Of a stretch of 23,078 bases of DNA, positions 7,681-15,299 are shown in pieces (the first letter of the stretch is position 1; each line of letters opens with the position of its first letter). The translations under genes were made by a program, and so were the position numbers. Below the pieces are notes generated by a model. It saw only the letters and a program-made list of their open reading frames with translations. It did no database searches and was not told where the DNA came from. This stretch comes from CAZSAL01 sp964604825 (GTDB lineage Bacteria; Elusimicrobiota; Elusimicrobia; 2-01-FULL-59-12): the NCBI GenBank assembly GCA_964604825.1, contig CAZSAL010000042.1, positions 1-23,078 on the forward strand. Direction: 5' to 3'.

Positions 7681-8238
7681 ATGAAGGTTAATATTACGGC
7701 ACGGCATTTGAAACTGACTCCGGCGATAGCCGATTATGTCCAGAAAAAACTGGAAAAAGCCAATCGATATTTTGATCATTTAATCTGGGCTCAGGTGATT
7801 CTGGATGTCTCTAAAAACCGGAATATGGTTGAAATCGTTATTCACGCGAGCGGGCGCACTTTCATGGCCAAGGAGGAATCGATCGACCTGTACGCGGCGA
7901 TCGATCTGGCCTCAGACATAATCGATGAGCAGCTGCGAAGATACAAGGAAAGGCTTAAGGTCCATCGCCCGGATCACGGCAAAGCCGCGTCCCGGCGCAA
8001 AAAGGACTGGGGCGGAGAGCGTGCCGCGGCTCTGTCGGAATCTGAGCCTGAATCCGACCGCCGCGTGAGCAGTATGAAAGTTCTTCAGCTGACCCCGCTG
8101 TCGGTTCCCGAAGCCATCTCAGCCATGGAACAATCAGACAGCGCGCATTGGATATTTTTGAACAAATCCAATAACCGGGTGACGGTTATATATCGGAAAC
8201 CCGATCATACTTACGGAGTTGTTGAATCGATCGCTTGA
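7681..8238 (+). CDS. hpf: Ribosome hibernation promoting factor, long form
   Basis: Long HPF binds the 30S decoding region and promotes 100S dimer formation in resting cells. The N-terminal HPF/YfiA domain (1-about 105) starts MKVNITARHLKLTPAIADYV and contains LEKANRYFDHLIWAQVIL and AKEESIDLYAAIDLASDIID. A charged linker (about 106-135) leads to the C-terminal dimerisation domain (about 136-185: VLQLTPLSVPEAISAMEQSD...TVIYRKPDHTYGVVE). At 185 residues this is the long, two-domain version. GAGGTGA lies about 5 nt before the ATG. Its neighbours lptB and ptsN match the common lptB-(rpoN)-hpf-ptsN arrangement. Confidence 0.95.
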   Translation: MKVNITARHLKLTPAIADYVQKKLEKANRYFDHLIWAQVILDVSKNRNMVEIVIHASGRTFMAKEESIDLYAAIDLASDIIDEQLRRYKERLKVHRPDHGKAASRRKKDWGGERAAALSESEPESDRRVSSMKVLQLTPLSVPEAISAMEQSDSAHWIFLNKSNNRVTVIYRKPDHTYGVVESIA

Positions 8239-8265
8239 GTAAAGCGAATCGAATAGGAGGAACTG

Positions 8266-8754
8266 ATGATGCTTGCTAATCAAGAAGGCAATAAACTTAG
8301 AATTCTGGATTTTCTCGATCCCGCTTCCGTGGTTGTGGATCTGAAGGCCGCCACCAAAAGAGCGGTTGTGGAAGAGCTGGTGGGATTACTTGGTAAGACC
8401 GGGAAAATTGTTGATCCGGTTAAAACTCTGGAAGTCCTTATGGAGCGTGAGAAGCTGGGTTCTACGGGAATCGGTCAGGGCATTGCGATTCCGCATGCAA
8501 AAACCGACCAGTGTAAGGAGGTTGTGGCCGCATTCGGCCTTTCGCGGCGCGGCGTGAATTTTGACGCGCTCGACGGCGAACTTGTGCACATATTCTTTCT
8601 GCTTGTCGCCCCGCCCGACGCCGCCGGTACGCATTTGAAGGCGCTGGCGCGCATTTCGCGGTTGCTGAAGGACAAGTTTTTCCGTCAATCACTGCGGGAT
8701 GTCAAGAACACGGAAGACGTTTTGAAGCTTATCCGCGAAGAGGACCGGTTCTAG
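8266..8754 (+). CDS. ptsN: PTS IIA component of fructose/nitrogen-regulatory type (PtsN-like)
   Basis: This is a PTS_EIIA type 2 domain protein of 162 residues. The phosphorylation site is His77 in GIAIPHAKTDQ. Other family segments are EELVGLLGKTGKIVD, VLMEREKLGSTGIGQG, HIFFLLVAPPDAAGTHLKALARISRLL and the C-terminal VLKLIREED. It has no fused transporter domains, so a regulatory role (EIIANtr-like) is more likely than sugar transport. A strong ribosome binding site (AGGAGG) precedes two consecutive ATGs (8266 and 8269), and either could be used. It sits between hpf and hprK, as in many LPS-bearing bacteria. No rpoN or EINtr is visible, so it may take phosphate from the EI/HPr encoded downstream. 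Confidence 0.9.
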   Translation: MMLANQEGNKLRILDFLDPASVVVDLKAATKRAVVEELVGLLGKTGKIVDPVKTLEVLMEREKLGSTGIGQGIAIPHAKTDQCKEVVAAFGLSRRGVNFDALDGELVHIFFLLVAPPDAAGTHLKALARISRLLKDKFFRQSLRDVKNTEDVLKLIREEDRF

Positions 8755-8762
8755 CAATCCGC

Positions 8763-9713
8763 ATGGCTACCATTCCCGTCGCCGATCTGGTTAACGAAAA
8801 GCAGGGAGATCTCGAACTTGCCCTGCTGGCCGGGGTAAAAGGCTTGCGCAGGGAAATCACGGTTTCTGAAATCAATCGCCCCGGGCTCGCCCTGAGCGGA
8901 TATACGGATTATTTCCCTTCGGAGCGCGTGCAGATTATCGGCCTTGGCGAAAATACGTATATGTCAACCATGACTCCGGCGCAACGTTCCGAGGCTTTGG
9001 GTAAAATCTTTTCCCACAGGAATCTTCCCTGTGTCGTGGTTACGCGGGGATTAAAGCCGCCCAGGGAAATGCTGCGGACGGCGGACCGTTTTAAAATTCC
9101 TGTTATACGCTCGAGCCTCACGACGGCGCTTCTGATCGGTGAGCTGACTGTTTACCTGGAAGAGAAGCTGGCGCCGACAACTACCATCCACGGAGTTCTT
9201 ATGAACGTGTATGGTCTTGGCATCCTTCTTGTAGGCGATTCTGGGATTGGAAAGTCGGAGTGCGCACTGGAATTAATCAAGCGCGGACATATGCTCGTCG
9301 CAGACGACGTGGTGGAGATAAAACAGCGCCTGGGAGGTTATCTGTACGGTACCGGCGCGGAACTGATCCGGCATCACATGGAGTTAAGAGGTGTCGGAAT
9401 AATAGATGTTCAAAAAATATTCGGCATCAGCAGCATCCTCGATCGGACAAGGATTGAGCTGATTATCAAGCTCGAAGACTGGAAGCAGACGGTGGAATAT
9501 GACCGCGTCGGGTTATCGGAGCGCGCCACCTCTATCCTTGGCGTGCGGGTCCCGGAAATTGTCATGCCTGTCAGGCCGGGGCGCAACCTGGCGGTTCTTG
9601 TTGAGGTGGCGACGCTGAACCAGCGCCTGAAATATCGCGGGATGTTTACGGCCAAGGAATTTAATAAGAAATTGATCGCAATGATGGCTAAGGGACCCAA
9701 AAAGAAAAACTGA
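8763..9713 (+). CDS. hprK: HPr kinase/phosphorylase
   Basis: HprK phosphorylates HPr on Ser46 with ATP and also removes that phosphate. The N-terminal regulatory domain (1-about 130) shows ISEINRPGLALSGYTDYFP. The catalytic domain has the P-loop GDSGIGKS (residues 158-165), a CALELIKRGHMLVADDVVEI segment and the HprK signature ELRGVGIIDVQKIFG (207-221). The target HPr, encoded about 5.3 kb downstream in the same operon, carries Ser46 in the expected context, so the pair is likely functional. The gene begins 8 nt after ptsN and ends 3 nt before rapZ. The 316-residue length is normal. Confidence 0.96.
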   Translation: MATIPVADLVNEKQGDLELALLAGVKGLRREITVSEINRPGLALSGYTDYFPSERVQIIGLGENTYMSTMTPAQRSEALGKIFSHRNLPCVVVTRGLKPPREMLRTADRFKIPVIRSSLTTALLIGELTVYLEEKLAPTTTIHGVLMNVYGLGILLVGDSGIGKSECALELIKRGHMLVADDVVEIKQRLGGYLYGTGAELIRHHMELRGVGIIDVQKIFGISSILDRTRIELIIKLEDWKQTVEYDRVGLSERATSILGVRVPEIVMPVRPGRNLAVLVEVATLNQRLKYRGMFTAKEFNKKLIAMMAKGPKKKN

Positions 9714-9716
9714 TAA

Positions 9717-10583
9717 ATGATGAAAAAGGAACGCGTTTTATTCTGGATTGTGACGGGAATGTCCGGGGCCGGAAAGTCTCAGGCGATAAACTGCTTTGAA
9801 GATTTCGGGTTTTTCTGCGTCGACAATCTGCCTGTCGCGCTTTTGCCGAAAATGGCGGACCTGTGCGCAAAATCAGGCCGTCCGATGCAGCGGGTGGCTC
9901 TGGGTATTGATATCCGGGAAGGCGGATTTTTGCGCGGGTTATTCAGGACTATTGATGATCTGAAAGCGGAAGGCGTGGACTGCCGCATTATTTTTCTGGA
10001 CGCTGATGATAAGACTCTTTTCCGGAGGTTTTCTGAAACCCGCCGGCGGCACCCCCTGGGGGGCAGCGTGCGCGAAGGGGTTGCGGAAGAACGCAAACGT
10101 CTGATCAAGATTAAAGAGCTTGCCGATAAGATTATTGATACGTCGAATTTGAACCTGTCGGAACTCAAGAAGGTCCTGTCCGGGCTTCTGGAAGTACGCC
10201 GGTCGAATGAAATGCAGCTCTCGGTTATCTCGTTCGGGTATAAATATGGGCTTCCTTCCGATGTTGATATCGTATGGGACGTGCGGTTTTTGCCCAACCC
10301 GAATTATGTCCCGCGCCTGCAGATGAAAAACGGATTGTCGTCGGGCGTGAGGAATTACGTTTTATCAATGCCGCAGTCCCAGCATTTTCAGAGAAGATTT
10401 TTCAATATGATTCTGGAATCGCTTCCGCATTATGTCCGTGAAGGAAAGAGTTATCTTTCCATCGCCATCGGATGCACCGGTGGGAGGCATCGCTCGGTTG
10501 TGATTGCGGAAGAGTTGAAGAATTTCCTGTCTGACCACGGATTCCATGTCCGGGTTTACCACCGGGATATGGAGCGCCCCTGA
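9717..10583 (+). CDS. rapZ: RNase adapter protein RapZ (YvcJ/YhbJ family nucleotide-binding protein)
   Basis: In enterobacteria RapZ senses glucosamine 6-phosphate and directs RNase E to the small RNA that controls glmS; in other phyla its role is less defined. The 288-residue protein has the N-terminal P-loop GMSGAGKS (residues 14-21), FEDFGFFCVDNLPVALLPK, FLDADDKTLFRRFSETRRRHPL, RFLPNPNYVPRL and the C-terminal ligand-binding IAIGCTGGRHRSVVIAE. It follows hprK by 3 nt, a very widespread gene pair, and precedes the mannose-type EIIA. Two adjacent ATGs at 9717 and 9720 are possible starts and no strong ribosome binding site is visible, consistent with coupling to hprK translation. Confidence 0.95.
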   Translation: MMKKERVLFWIVTGMSGAGKSQAINCFEDFGFFCVDNLPVALLPKMADLCAKSGRPMQRVALGIDIREGGFLRGLFRTIDDLKAEGVDCRIIFLDADDKTLFRRFSETRRRHPLGGSVREGVAEERKRLIKIKELADKIIDTSNLNLSELKKVLSGLLEVRRSNEMQLSVISFGYKYGLPSDVDIVWDVRFLPNPNYVPRLQMKNGLSSGVRNYVLSMPQSQHFQRRFFNMILESLPHYVREGKSYLSIAIGCTGGRHRSVVIAEELKNFLSDHGFHVRVYHRDMERP

Positions 10584-10599
10584 GTACCGAGGAAAATCT

Positions 10600-11004
10600 A
10601 TGACAGCGATCATCGTTATTACGCACGGTCATTTCGGACGCGAACTTCTACAGACGGCCCAGGACATTGTCGGCCGCCAGGAAAACGTGGCTGCGCTTTC
10701 CGTTACGCAGGAGTCCGGCATCAGCCAGTTGTCCGATGCGATAAGCAAAACCTGCGGACAATTTTCCGATTCCACCGAAGTGCTTTTTCTCGTCGACATG
10801 CTCGGAGGGACTCCCTGCAACACGGCAATTATGAAATCCAAAGATAAATCATGGGAAATCGTCACGGGGGTTAATCTTTACATGCTGATTTCCGCTTTCC
10901 GGCATCGGGGCGATTTGGACGTAAAGGCGTTGTCTGAAAAAATCGCGGCTGATGGTAAACGGGCGATTACTCTTCCCAGGGATATGCTGAAGAAGGCTTT
11001 ATGA
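10600..11004 (+). CDS. PTS mannose-family IIA component
   Basis: This is a cytoplasmic EIIA of the Man/Fru/Sor family, which accepts phosphate from HPr and passes it to EIIB. The 134-residue protein starts MTAIIVITHGHFGRELL with the active His9 in THG, and carries the family signature LFLVDMLGGTPCNTA followed by VTGVNLYMLISA. I chose the ATG at 10600 because GAGGAAA lies just upstream and the domain begins there; a longer frame from 10546 would overlap rapZ and add 18 unrelated residues. It overlaps the EIIB gene by ATGA. The transported sugar cannot be read from the sequence. Confidence 0.93.
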   Translation: MTAIIVITHGHFGRELLQTAQDIVGRQENVAALSVTQESGISQLSDAISKTCGQFSDSTEVLFLVDMLGGTPCNTAIMKSKDKSWEIVTGVNLYMLISAFRHRGDLDVKALSEKIAADGKRAITLPRDMLKKAL

Positions 11005-11507
11005 GTGTCATTCTTTTGCGTATCGACGACAGGCTGGTTCACGGCCAGGTAGTAGAAGGATGGCTGAGGTCAATCCGGGCTACGATGATCGTTGTTGCCA
11101 GCGATTCGGTGGCCGCGGATGAAACGCAAAAGGCGCTTTATTACCTTGCGGTTCCTCAGGGAATCAAGCTGGAATGCCTCTCGGTCAAGGATGTAGCCCG
11201 ATTCTGGAGCAGTGATGAATGGAATAAGGAAAACGTTCTTGTGCTGGTATCTTCGCCGCAGGAAGCGCTGGCTCTTGTCCAGGCGGGAGCCGTTTTAGAG
11301 TCCATAAACGTCGGCGGTATGCACTATAACGAGAAGAGAATACAGATTTTAAAAGCGGTGTCGTTGAATGACAACGATATCGTGACGCTCCGCGCCATAT
11401 CAGACAGGGGAATTGCGCTGGAAGCGCGGCCCCTGCCGCTGGACGAGCCTGTGGATGTCGTCCCGTTTCTTGAACGCTGGCAGAATATGAGTGAGCAACC
11501 CCGGTAA
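11001..11507 (+). CDS. PTS mannose/fructose/sorbose-family IIB component
   Basis: This cytoplasmic EIIB receives phosphate from EIIA on a histidine and transfers it to the sugar bound by EIIC/EIID. The 168-residue protein shows the signature LLRIDDRLVHGQVVEGW, with the active-site His14, and later VLVLVSSPQEALALVQAG and INVGGMHY, the family's typical NVGGxH motif. The start overlaps EIIA by 4 nt. Its stop codon is directly followed by the ATG of the GH57 gene with no spacing, so that enzyme is joined to the PTS transcript between EIIB and EIIC. Confidence 0.94.
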   Translation: MSVILLRIDDRLVHGQVVEGWLRSIRATMIVVASDSVAADETQKALYYLAVPQGIKLECLSVKDVARFWSSDEWNKENVLVLVSSPQEALALVQAGAVLESINVGGMHYNEKRIQILKAVSLNDNDIVTLRAISDRGIALEARPLPLDEPVDVVPFLERWQNMSEQPR

Positions 11508-13607
11508 ATGGATAAAGTCAACTTTCTCATCGGCATGCATAACCATCAGCCGATAGGTAATTTCGATTTTGTGTTCGAAAAAGCCTACCGTAAATCTTAT
11601 TTGCCGTTTTTAGAGGTTATGGAGCGGCATCCGAAGCTGCGCTGGAATCTGCACATCACCGGGATTCTTTCGGAGTGGCTGGATAAAAATCATCCGGAAT
11701 ATATGGATCGTATCGCTGAACAGGTTCAGTCGGGCCGCGTCGAACTTCTGACGGGCGGATTCTATGAGCCGATATTGCCTGCTCTGCCGGATGCAGACAA
11801 GATAGGTCAAATCCTGAAGCAGACGCGTTACATTGAAAAGCGCTTCAAAACTACGCCAAAGGGTATGTGGCTCGCGGAACGGGTTTGGGAGCCCCATCTG
11901 CCCAAGGTTCTGCGCGAAACGGGTGTGGAGTATACGTTGCTTGATGATGCCCACTTTATGACTACCGGCATGACTCCGGATCAGATGGTAGGCGCCTATC
12001 TGACTGAAGAGCAGGGAGCGACCCTTGCCGTGCTGCCGATCCGGAAGGATCTTCGCTATGCGATTCCCTTCAGGGATCCACAGGAAACAATCAACCTTCT
12101 GCGGCAAAACATTACGCCTAACGGTTCCCGCGCTCTGGTTATTTTTGACGATGGGGAAAAGTTCGGATTGTGGCCGGAAACCTATAAGCACGTTTATGAA
12201 GATGGCTGGCTGGAGAAGTTTTTGCGCGCGCTGGAAGCGAACTCGGACTGGCTCGTATGCTCGCGCATTTCGGATTACCTTGCTTCTAACGGGACCATGG
12301 GCAGGGTATATCTTCCGACGGCGTCTTATTATGAGATGGGAGAATGGACGCTGCCTGCGGCTTCGCAGGCGCAATTATCCGGTTTGTTAAAGGAATTTGA
12401 TGCAAAAGGAACGCGCGAAGAGGGGAAAACCTACCTGCGCGGAGGTTTCTGGCGTAATTTTCTTACGAAATACGAAGAATCCAATCATATTCATAAGCGG
12501 ATGATGGCTGTCGGCGAAAAAGTTCACAAAGCGGTGGACAAACTTCTCGGCATCGGAGAAAAAATCAAGGCAGATAAATTGCTGGGAACATTCTGGGCAA
12601 GCCAGTGCAATTGCGCATATTGGCACGGCGTTTTTGGCGGTCTTTACCTGCCTCATCTGAGGCAGGCTCTTTATAACAAAATGTTAAAGGCCGAGATCTC
12701 TGCGGAGCGCGTTCTCGACACTTCGATGCCGCAGGTCATAATGGATGATTTTAACAAGGATGGACGCCGGGAAGTCGTCATTGAAACAGCTAAGCAAAAC
12801 CTGTTTTTTTCTCCTCATAATGGCGGCGCTCTGATTGAGTGGGATCTTCGAAGCCTGGGCGTCAACCTGCTGAATGTGCTGACGCGAAGGAAAGAAGGCT
12901 ATCACCAGCAGCTGCTTGATTATCGTAAGCAGCAGCATATTCCCCGTCAGACATCCGGCGTAAAAACCATCCACGATATGATACGGGTCAAGGAAATGGG
13001 GCTGGAGAAACGGTTGCATGTCGACTGGTACCAGCGTTCCAGCCTGCGCGACCATTTTCTGCATGCGGATACGTCGCTTGATTCCTTTTTCCGCTGCCAG
13101 TATGGAGAACAGGGAGACTTTGTTCTTATGCCTTACGATGTTGATTTCCCTGTAGAGAAAATGCCTGCGGTTCATTTGAGCAGGCAGGGAACAGTATGGT
13201 CCGGGGATCAGCGAAACGGCATATGCGTGGAAAAAACAATCAATGTTACCTCTCCGCTGGGAATTGAAGTGCTTTACCGGGTCAGGAATATGGAAGGACC
13301 TGCCTGTTCGATATGGTTCGGGAGCGAAATGGTGTTCGCATTCTCTGGCCAGGATATCCAGGACCCGGTTGATCATGGCCGGAAGTCAACCTGGCTGCAT
13401 CGTGATCAGGGGTTCGGGTTTGATGTTCAAATGCAGCTTGAACGGCCAATGGATTTGTGGGAATTTCCTTTGGAGACTGTTTCCCTTTCGGAAGAAGGTT
13501 TTGAGCGGACATATCAGGGTTCCGTGTTGCTGGCTCATTCGCGTATTTCGTTAAAACCGCAGCAGGTGGATTCATTTATCTGGAAACTGGAGATAATACC
13601 GCAATGA
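11508..13607 (+). CDS. GH57 family 4-alpha-glucanotransferase or alpha-amylase, cytoplasmic
   Basis: This 699-residue retaining glycoside hydrolase/transglycosylase should act on alpha-1,4-glucans such as maltodextrin or glycogen. The conserved GH57 regions are visible in order: MHNHQP, GGFYEPILP, WLAERVWEP (nucleophile Glu124), IFDDGEKFGLWPE (acid/base among Asp214-Asp215) and YYEMGEWTLP. The catalytic barrel spans about 1-280. A helical DUF1925-like segment follows (ASQCNCAYWHGVFGGLYLPHLR), then a DUF1926-like beta domain (about 405-690). The architecture and length match the Thermococcus 4-alpha-glucanotransferase/Dictyoglomus AmyA group. No signal peptide is present, so it is cytoplasmic. 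It begins immediately after EIIB and overlaps EIIC by 4 nt, an unusual position. Hydrolase versus transferase activity cannot be decided here. Confidence 0.92.
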   Translation: MDKVNFLIGMHNHQPIGNFDFVFEKAYRKSYLPFLEVMERHPKLRWNLHITGILSEWLDKNHPEYMDRIAEQVQSGRVELLTGGFYEPILPALPDADKIGQILKQTRYIEKRFKTTPKGMWLAERVWEPHLPKVLRETGVEYTLLDDAHFMTTGMTPDQMVGAYLTEEQGATLAVLPIRKDLRYAIPFRDPQETINLLRQNITPNGSRALVIFDDGEKFGLWPETYKHVYEDGWLEKFLRALEANSDWLVCSRISDYLASNGTMGRVYLPTASYYEMGEWTLPAASQAQLSGLLKEFDAKGTREEGKTYLRGGFWRNFLTKYEESNHIHKRMMAVGEKVHKAVDKLLGIGEKIKADKLLGTFWASQCNCAYWHGVFGGLYLPHLRQALYNKMLKAEISAERVLDTSMPQVIMDDFNKDGRREVVIETAKQNLFFSPHNGGALIEWDLRSLGVNLLNVLTRRKEGYHQQLLDYRKQQHIPRQTSGVKTIHDMIRVKEMGLEKRLHVDWYQRSSLRDHFLHADTSLDSFFRCQYGEQGDFVLMPYDVDFPVEKMPAVHLSRQGTVWSGDQRNGICVEKTINVTSPLGIEVLYRVRNMEGPACSIWFGSEMVFAFSGQDIQDPVDHGRKSTWLHRDQGFGFDVQMQLERPMDLWEFPLETVSLSEEGFERTYQGSVLLAHSRISLKPQQVDSFIWKLEIIPQ

Positions 13608-14272
13608 TGCCGGGTCAAACGGGATTGCTCGCAGCATCCATGATCGCAGGCCTGATTTCTCTGGATTTTAATTGCTTCGGGCCGATAATGATTTCTCAGC
13701 CGGTTGTGGCCGGTCCGCTTTTTGGCCTGCTGTTGGGAAATGTGCCGACGGGTTTGGCGGTAGGGGCCATAGTGCAGCTGCTATGGATGGATGTTACTCC
13801 GGTCGGAGTGGGAATCCCTTACGATTGTACTGCGGTAACGATCCTGGCTGTCTTCTGGGCCACGGCTGCTCCGCTGCATGCGTCTTTTTCATTGGTTCTT
13901 GCCATTGCGCTTGCCGTGCCGTTCGGATACTTTTTCCGCTGGATGGATCAATATGCCAGGCGGCTGAATACGGTGATCTGTCGCCGTATAGAATCCGCAA
14001 GCGATGAAAAACTTCCGGAAGCGCTGTCGGTCGGAATCGCTCTGGGACTTTTCTGGGCATGGGTGCGTTATACGCTTTCCTACGCTATATGCATGGCAAT
14101 TGGACAGAAAGCGGCATACCTGTCAATGCGGATTCCAGGCATTCACTGGTTCGAACAGAGCCTGCACATGTCGATTTTTCTGCTCCCGGCTGCGGGACTT
14201 GGCGTGGCGCTTGAGTTCTTTCTATCTGAACCGGAGAACCGGTTTATTCATTTTCCGTGGCGGAGGAAATAA
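13604..14272 (+). CDS. PTS mannose/sorbose-family IIC membrane component
   Basis: EIIC forms the membrane channel of the mannose-family transporter together with EIID. The 222-residue protein is strongly hydrophobic with several membrane segments and shows family segments such as SLDFNCFGPIMISQPVVAG and LGNVPTGLAVGAIVQLLWMDVTPVG, with GIPYDCTAVTILAVFWAT following. The length is slightly shorter than E. coli ManY (about 266 residues). Start: two consecutive ATGs (13604, 13607) overlapping the GH57 stop, with only a weak upstream GGAG. Its stop shares a base with the EIID start. Confidence 0.88.
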   Translation: MMPGQTGLLAASMIAGLISLDFNCFGPIMISQPVVAGPLFGLLLGNVPTGLAVGAIVQLLWMDVTPVGVGIPYDCTAVTILAVFWATAAPLHASFSLVLAIALAVPFGYFFRWMDQYARRLNTVICRRIESASDEKLPEALSVGIALGLFWAWVRYTLSYAICMAIGQKAAYLSMRIPGIHWFEQSLHMSIFLLPAAGLGVALEFFLSEPENRFIHFPWRRK

Positions 14273-15030
14273 TGCCGCTTGCGCTTATAAATACCTTTAT
14301 CAGATCGTTCTTTCTGCAGACGTTATGGAACTTTGAGCGTCTGCAAAACGCGGGATTCGCCTTCTGCATGGTGCCTCTGCTGGAAAGGCTGGGATTATCC
14401 AGGGAATCGCTGCTGCGCCTGATCCGCCGCCAGCTGGATTTTTTTAACACGCATCCATACTTTGCTCCGATTGTTATGGGAGTCGTATTTTCGCAGGAGA
14501 AGGTTCAGCCTTCGGACGCCCAGGAAAATCGAACATTAAAGGTTCTTAAAGACAGCATGGGAGGGGCCTTTGGAGCCGTGGGAGACCATGTAATCTGGGG
14601 TACCTGGCGGCCATTTTGTATCGTTGCCGCGCTTTGCGCCGGTGTGCTTGTAACATATAAGAAGAACGATTGGCATACCTGCGCGCTGTACTGGATTACG
14701 GGATTTCTGATTCTTTTTAATATTTTGCACATCTGGCTGCGGTGGCATGGCCTGCATAAAGCTGTGGCGGAGGGGCCGGCCGTAGTGCGCTGGGTCGAAT
14801 CTCTGCACCTTCAGACATGGACGGCCCAGGTGCGGCGCATCGGACTGGTTGCCCTGGCTGCATTGACTCTTTTTTATCTGAAACATTGGGCCACTTCGCG
14901 CATGCTTCTGTGGATGATTTCCGTTATGCTTGGGTCCGTTGTGCTGAAGCGATGGGCTGTATCATCTGTATTTATTTTTTATGGGGCATGTTCCGTCGCC
15001 ATCGCGATGGTTTCCCTGGGGGTCCACTGA
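14272..15030 (+). CDS. PTS mannose/sorbose-family IID membrane component
   Basis: EIID is the second membrane subunit of the mannose-family permease. The N-terminus FIRSFFLQTLWNFERLQNAG closely follows the family pattern (RSFFLQxxWNxERMQ). FCMVPLLERLG, FFNTHPYFAPIVMGVVFSQE, LKDSMGGAFGAVGDHVIWGTWRP and C-terminal hydrophobic segments come after. I start it at the ATG at 14272 because GGAGG lies 5-6 nt upstream (14262-14266) and EIIC ends with the overlapping TAATG. A GTG at 14257 would add five residues and consume the ribosome binding site. The protein is 252 residues. Its stop shares a base with the HPr start. Confidence 0.92.
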   Translation: MPLALINTFIRSFFLQTLWNFERLQNAGFAFCMVPLLERLGLSRESLLRLIRRQLDFFNTHPYFAPIVMGVVFSQEKVQPSDAQENRTLKVLKDSMGGAFGAVGDHVIWGTWRPFCIVAALCAGVLVTYKKNDWHTCALYWITGFLILFNILHIWLRWHGLHKAVAEGPAVVRWVESLHLQTWTAQVRRIGLVALAALTLFYLKHWATSRMLLWMISVMLGSVVLKRWAVSSVFIFYGACSVAIAMVSLGVH

Positions 15031-15299
15031 TGGCGGAACGGGTGTTTAAGGTTAAAAACAAACTGGGACTGCATGCCCGCCCGGCCGCCCTGTTCGTGCA
15101 GGCGACTACGCGGTTTAAATCGAGCGTCAAAGTTTCAAAAGATGAAACAGAGGTGGACGGAAAGTCGATCATGGGACTTATGATGCTTGCGGCTGAAGAG
15201 GGATCGTCCGTCAAGGTCGTCGCCAGGGGCGATGATGAAGCTGCGGTACTGGACGCTTTGCAGGCGCTTTTCGATAATTATTTTGATGAGAAGGAATAA
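15030..15299 (+). CDS. ptsH: Phosphocarrier protein HPr
   Basis: HPr carries phosphate from EI to EIIA proteins. The 89-residue protein has the active His15 in LGLHARPAA and the regulatory Ser46 in VDGKSIMGLMMLAA, the site modified by HprK. It ends with an acidic tail. I chose the ATG at 15030 (in TGATG) with GGGGG about 7 nt upstream; a longer frame from 14817 overlaps EIID and is not part of the family. The stop overlaps the EI start by one base. Presence of both His15 and Ser46 with hprK in the same operon implies two-way control of the PTS. Confidence 0.96.
   Translation: MAERVFKVKNKLGLHARPAALFVQATTRFKSSVKVSKDETEVDGKSIMGLMMLAAEEGSSVKVVARGDDEAAVLDALQALFDNYFDEKE

Noticed and set aside
10546..10599. 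Longer start for the EIIA gene
   Set aside because: It overlaps rapZ and adds residues not in the family; 10600 has a clear ribosome binding site.
11610..12374. 254-codon minus-strand open frame
   Set aside because: Antisense to the GH57 gene, whose catalytic motifs are intact; no motif in the antisense frame.
14817..15029. Long N-terminal extension of HPr
   Set aside because: It overlaps EIID in another frame; the ATG at 15030 gives a standard 89-residue HPr with its own ribosome binding site.
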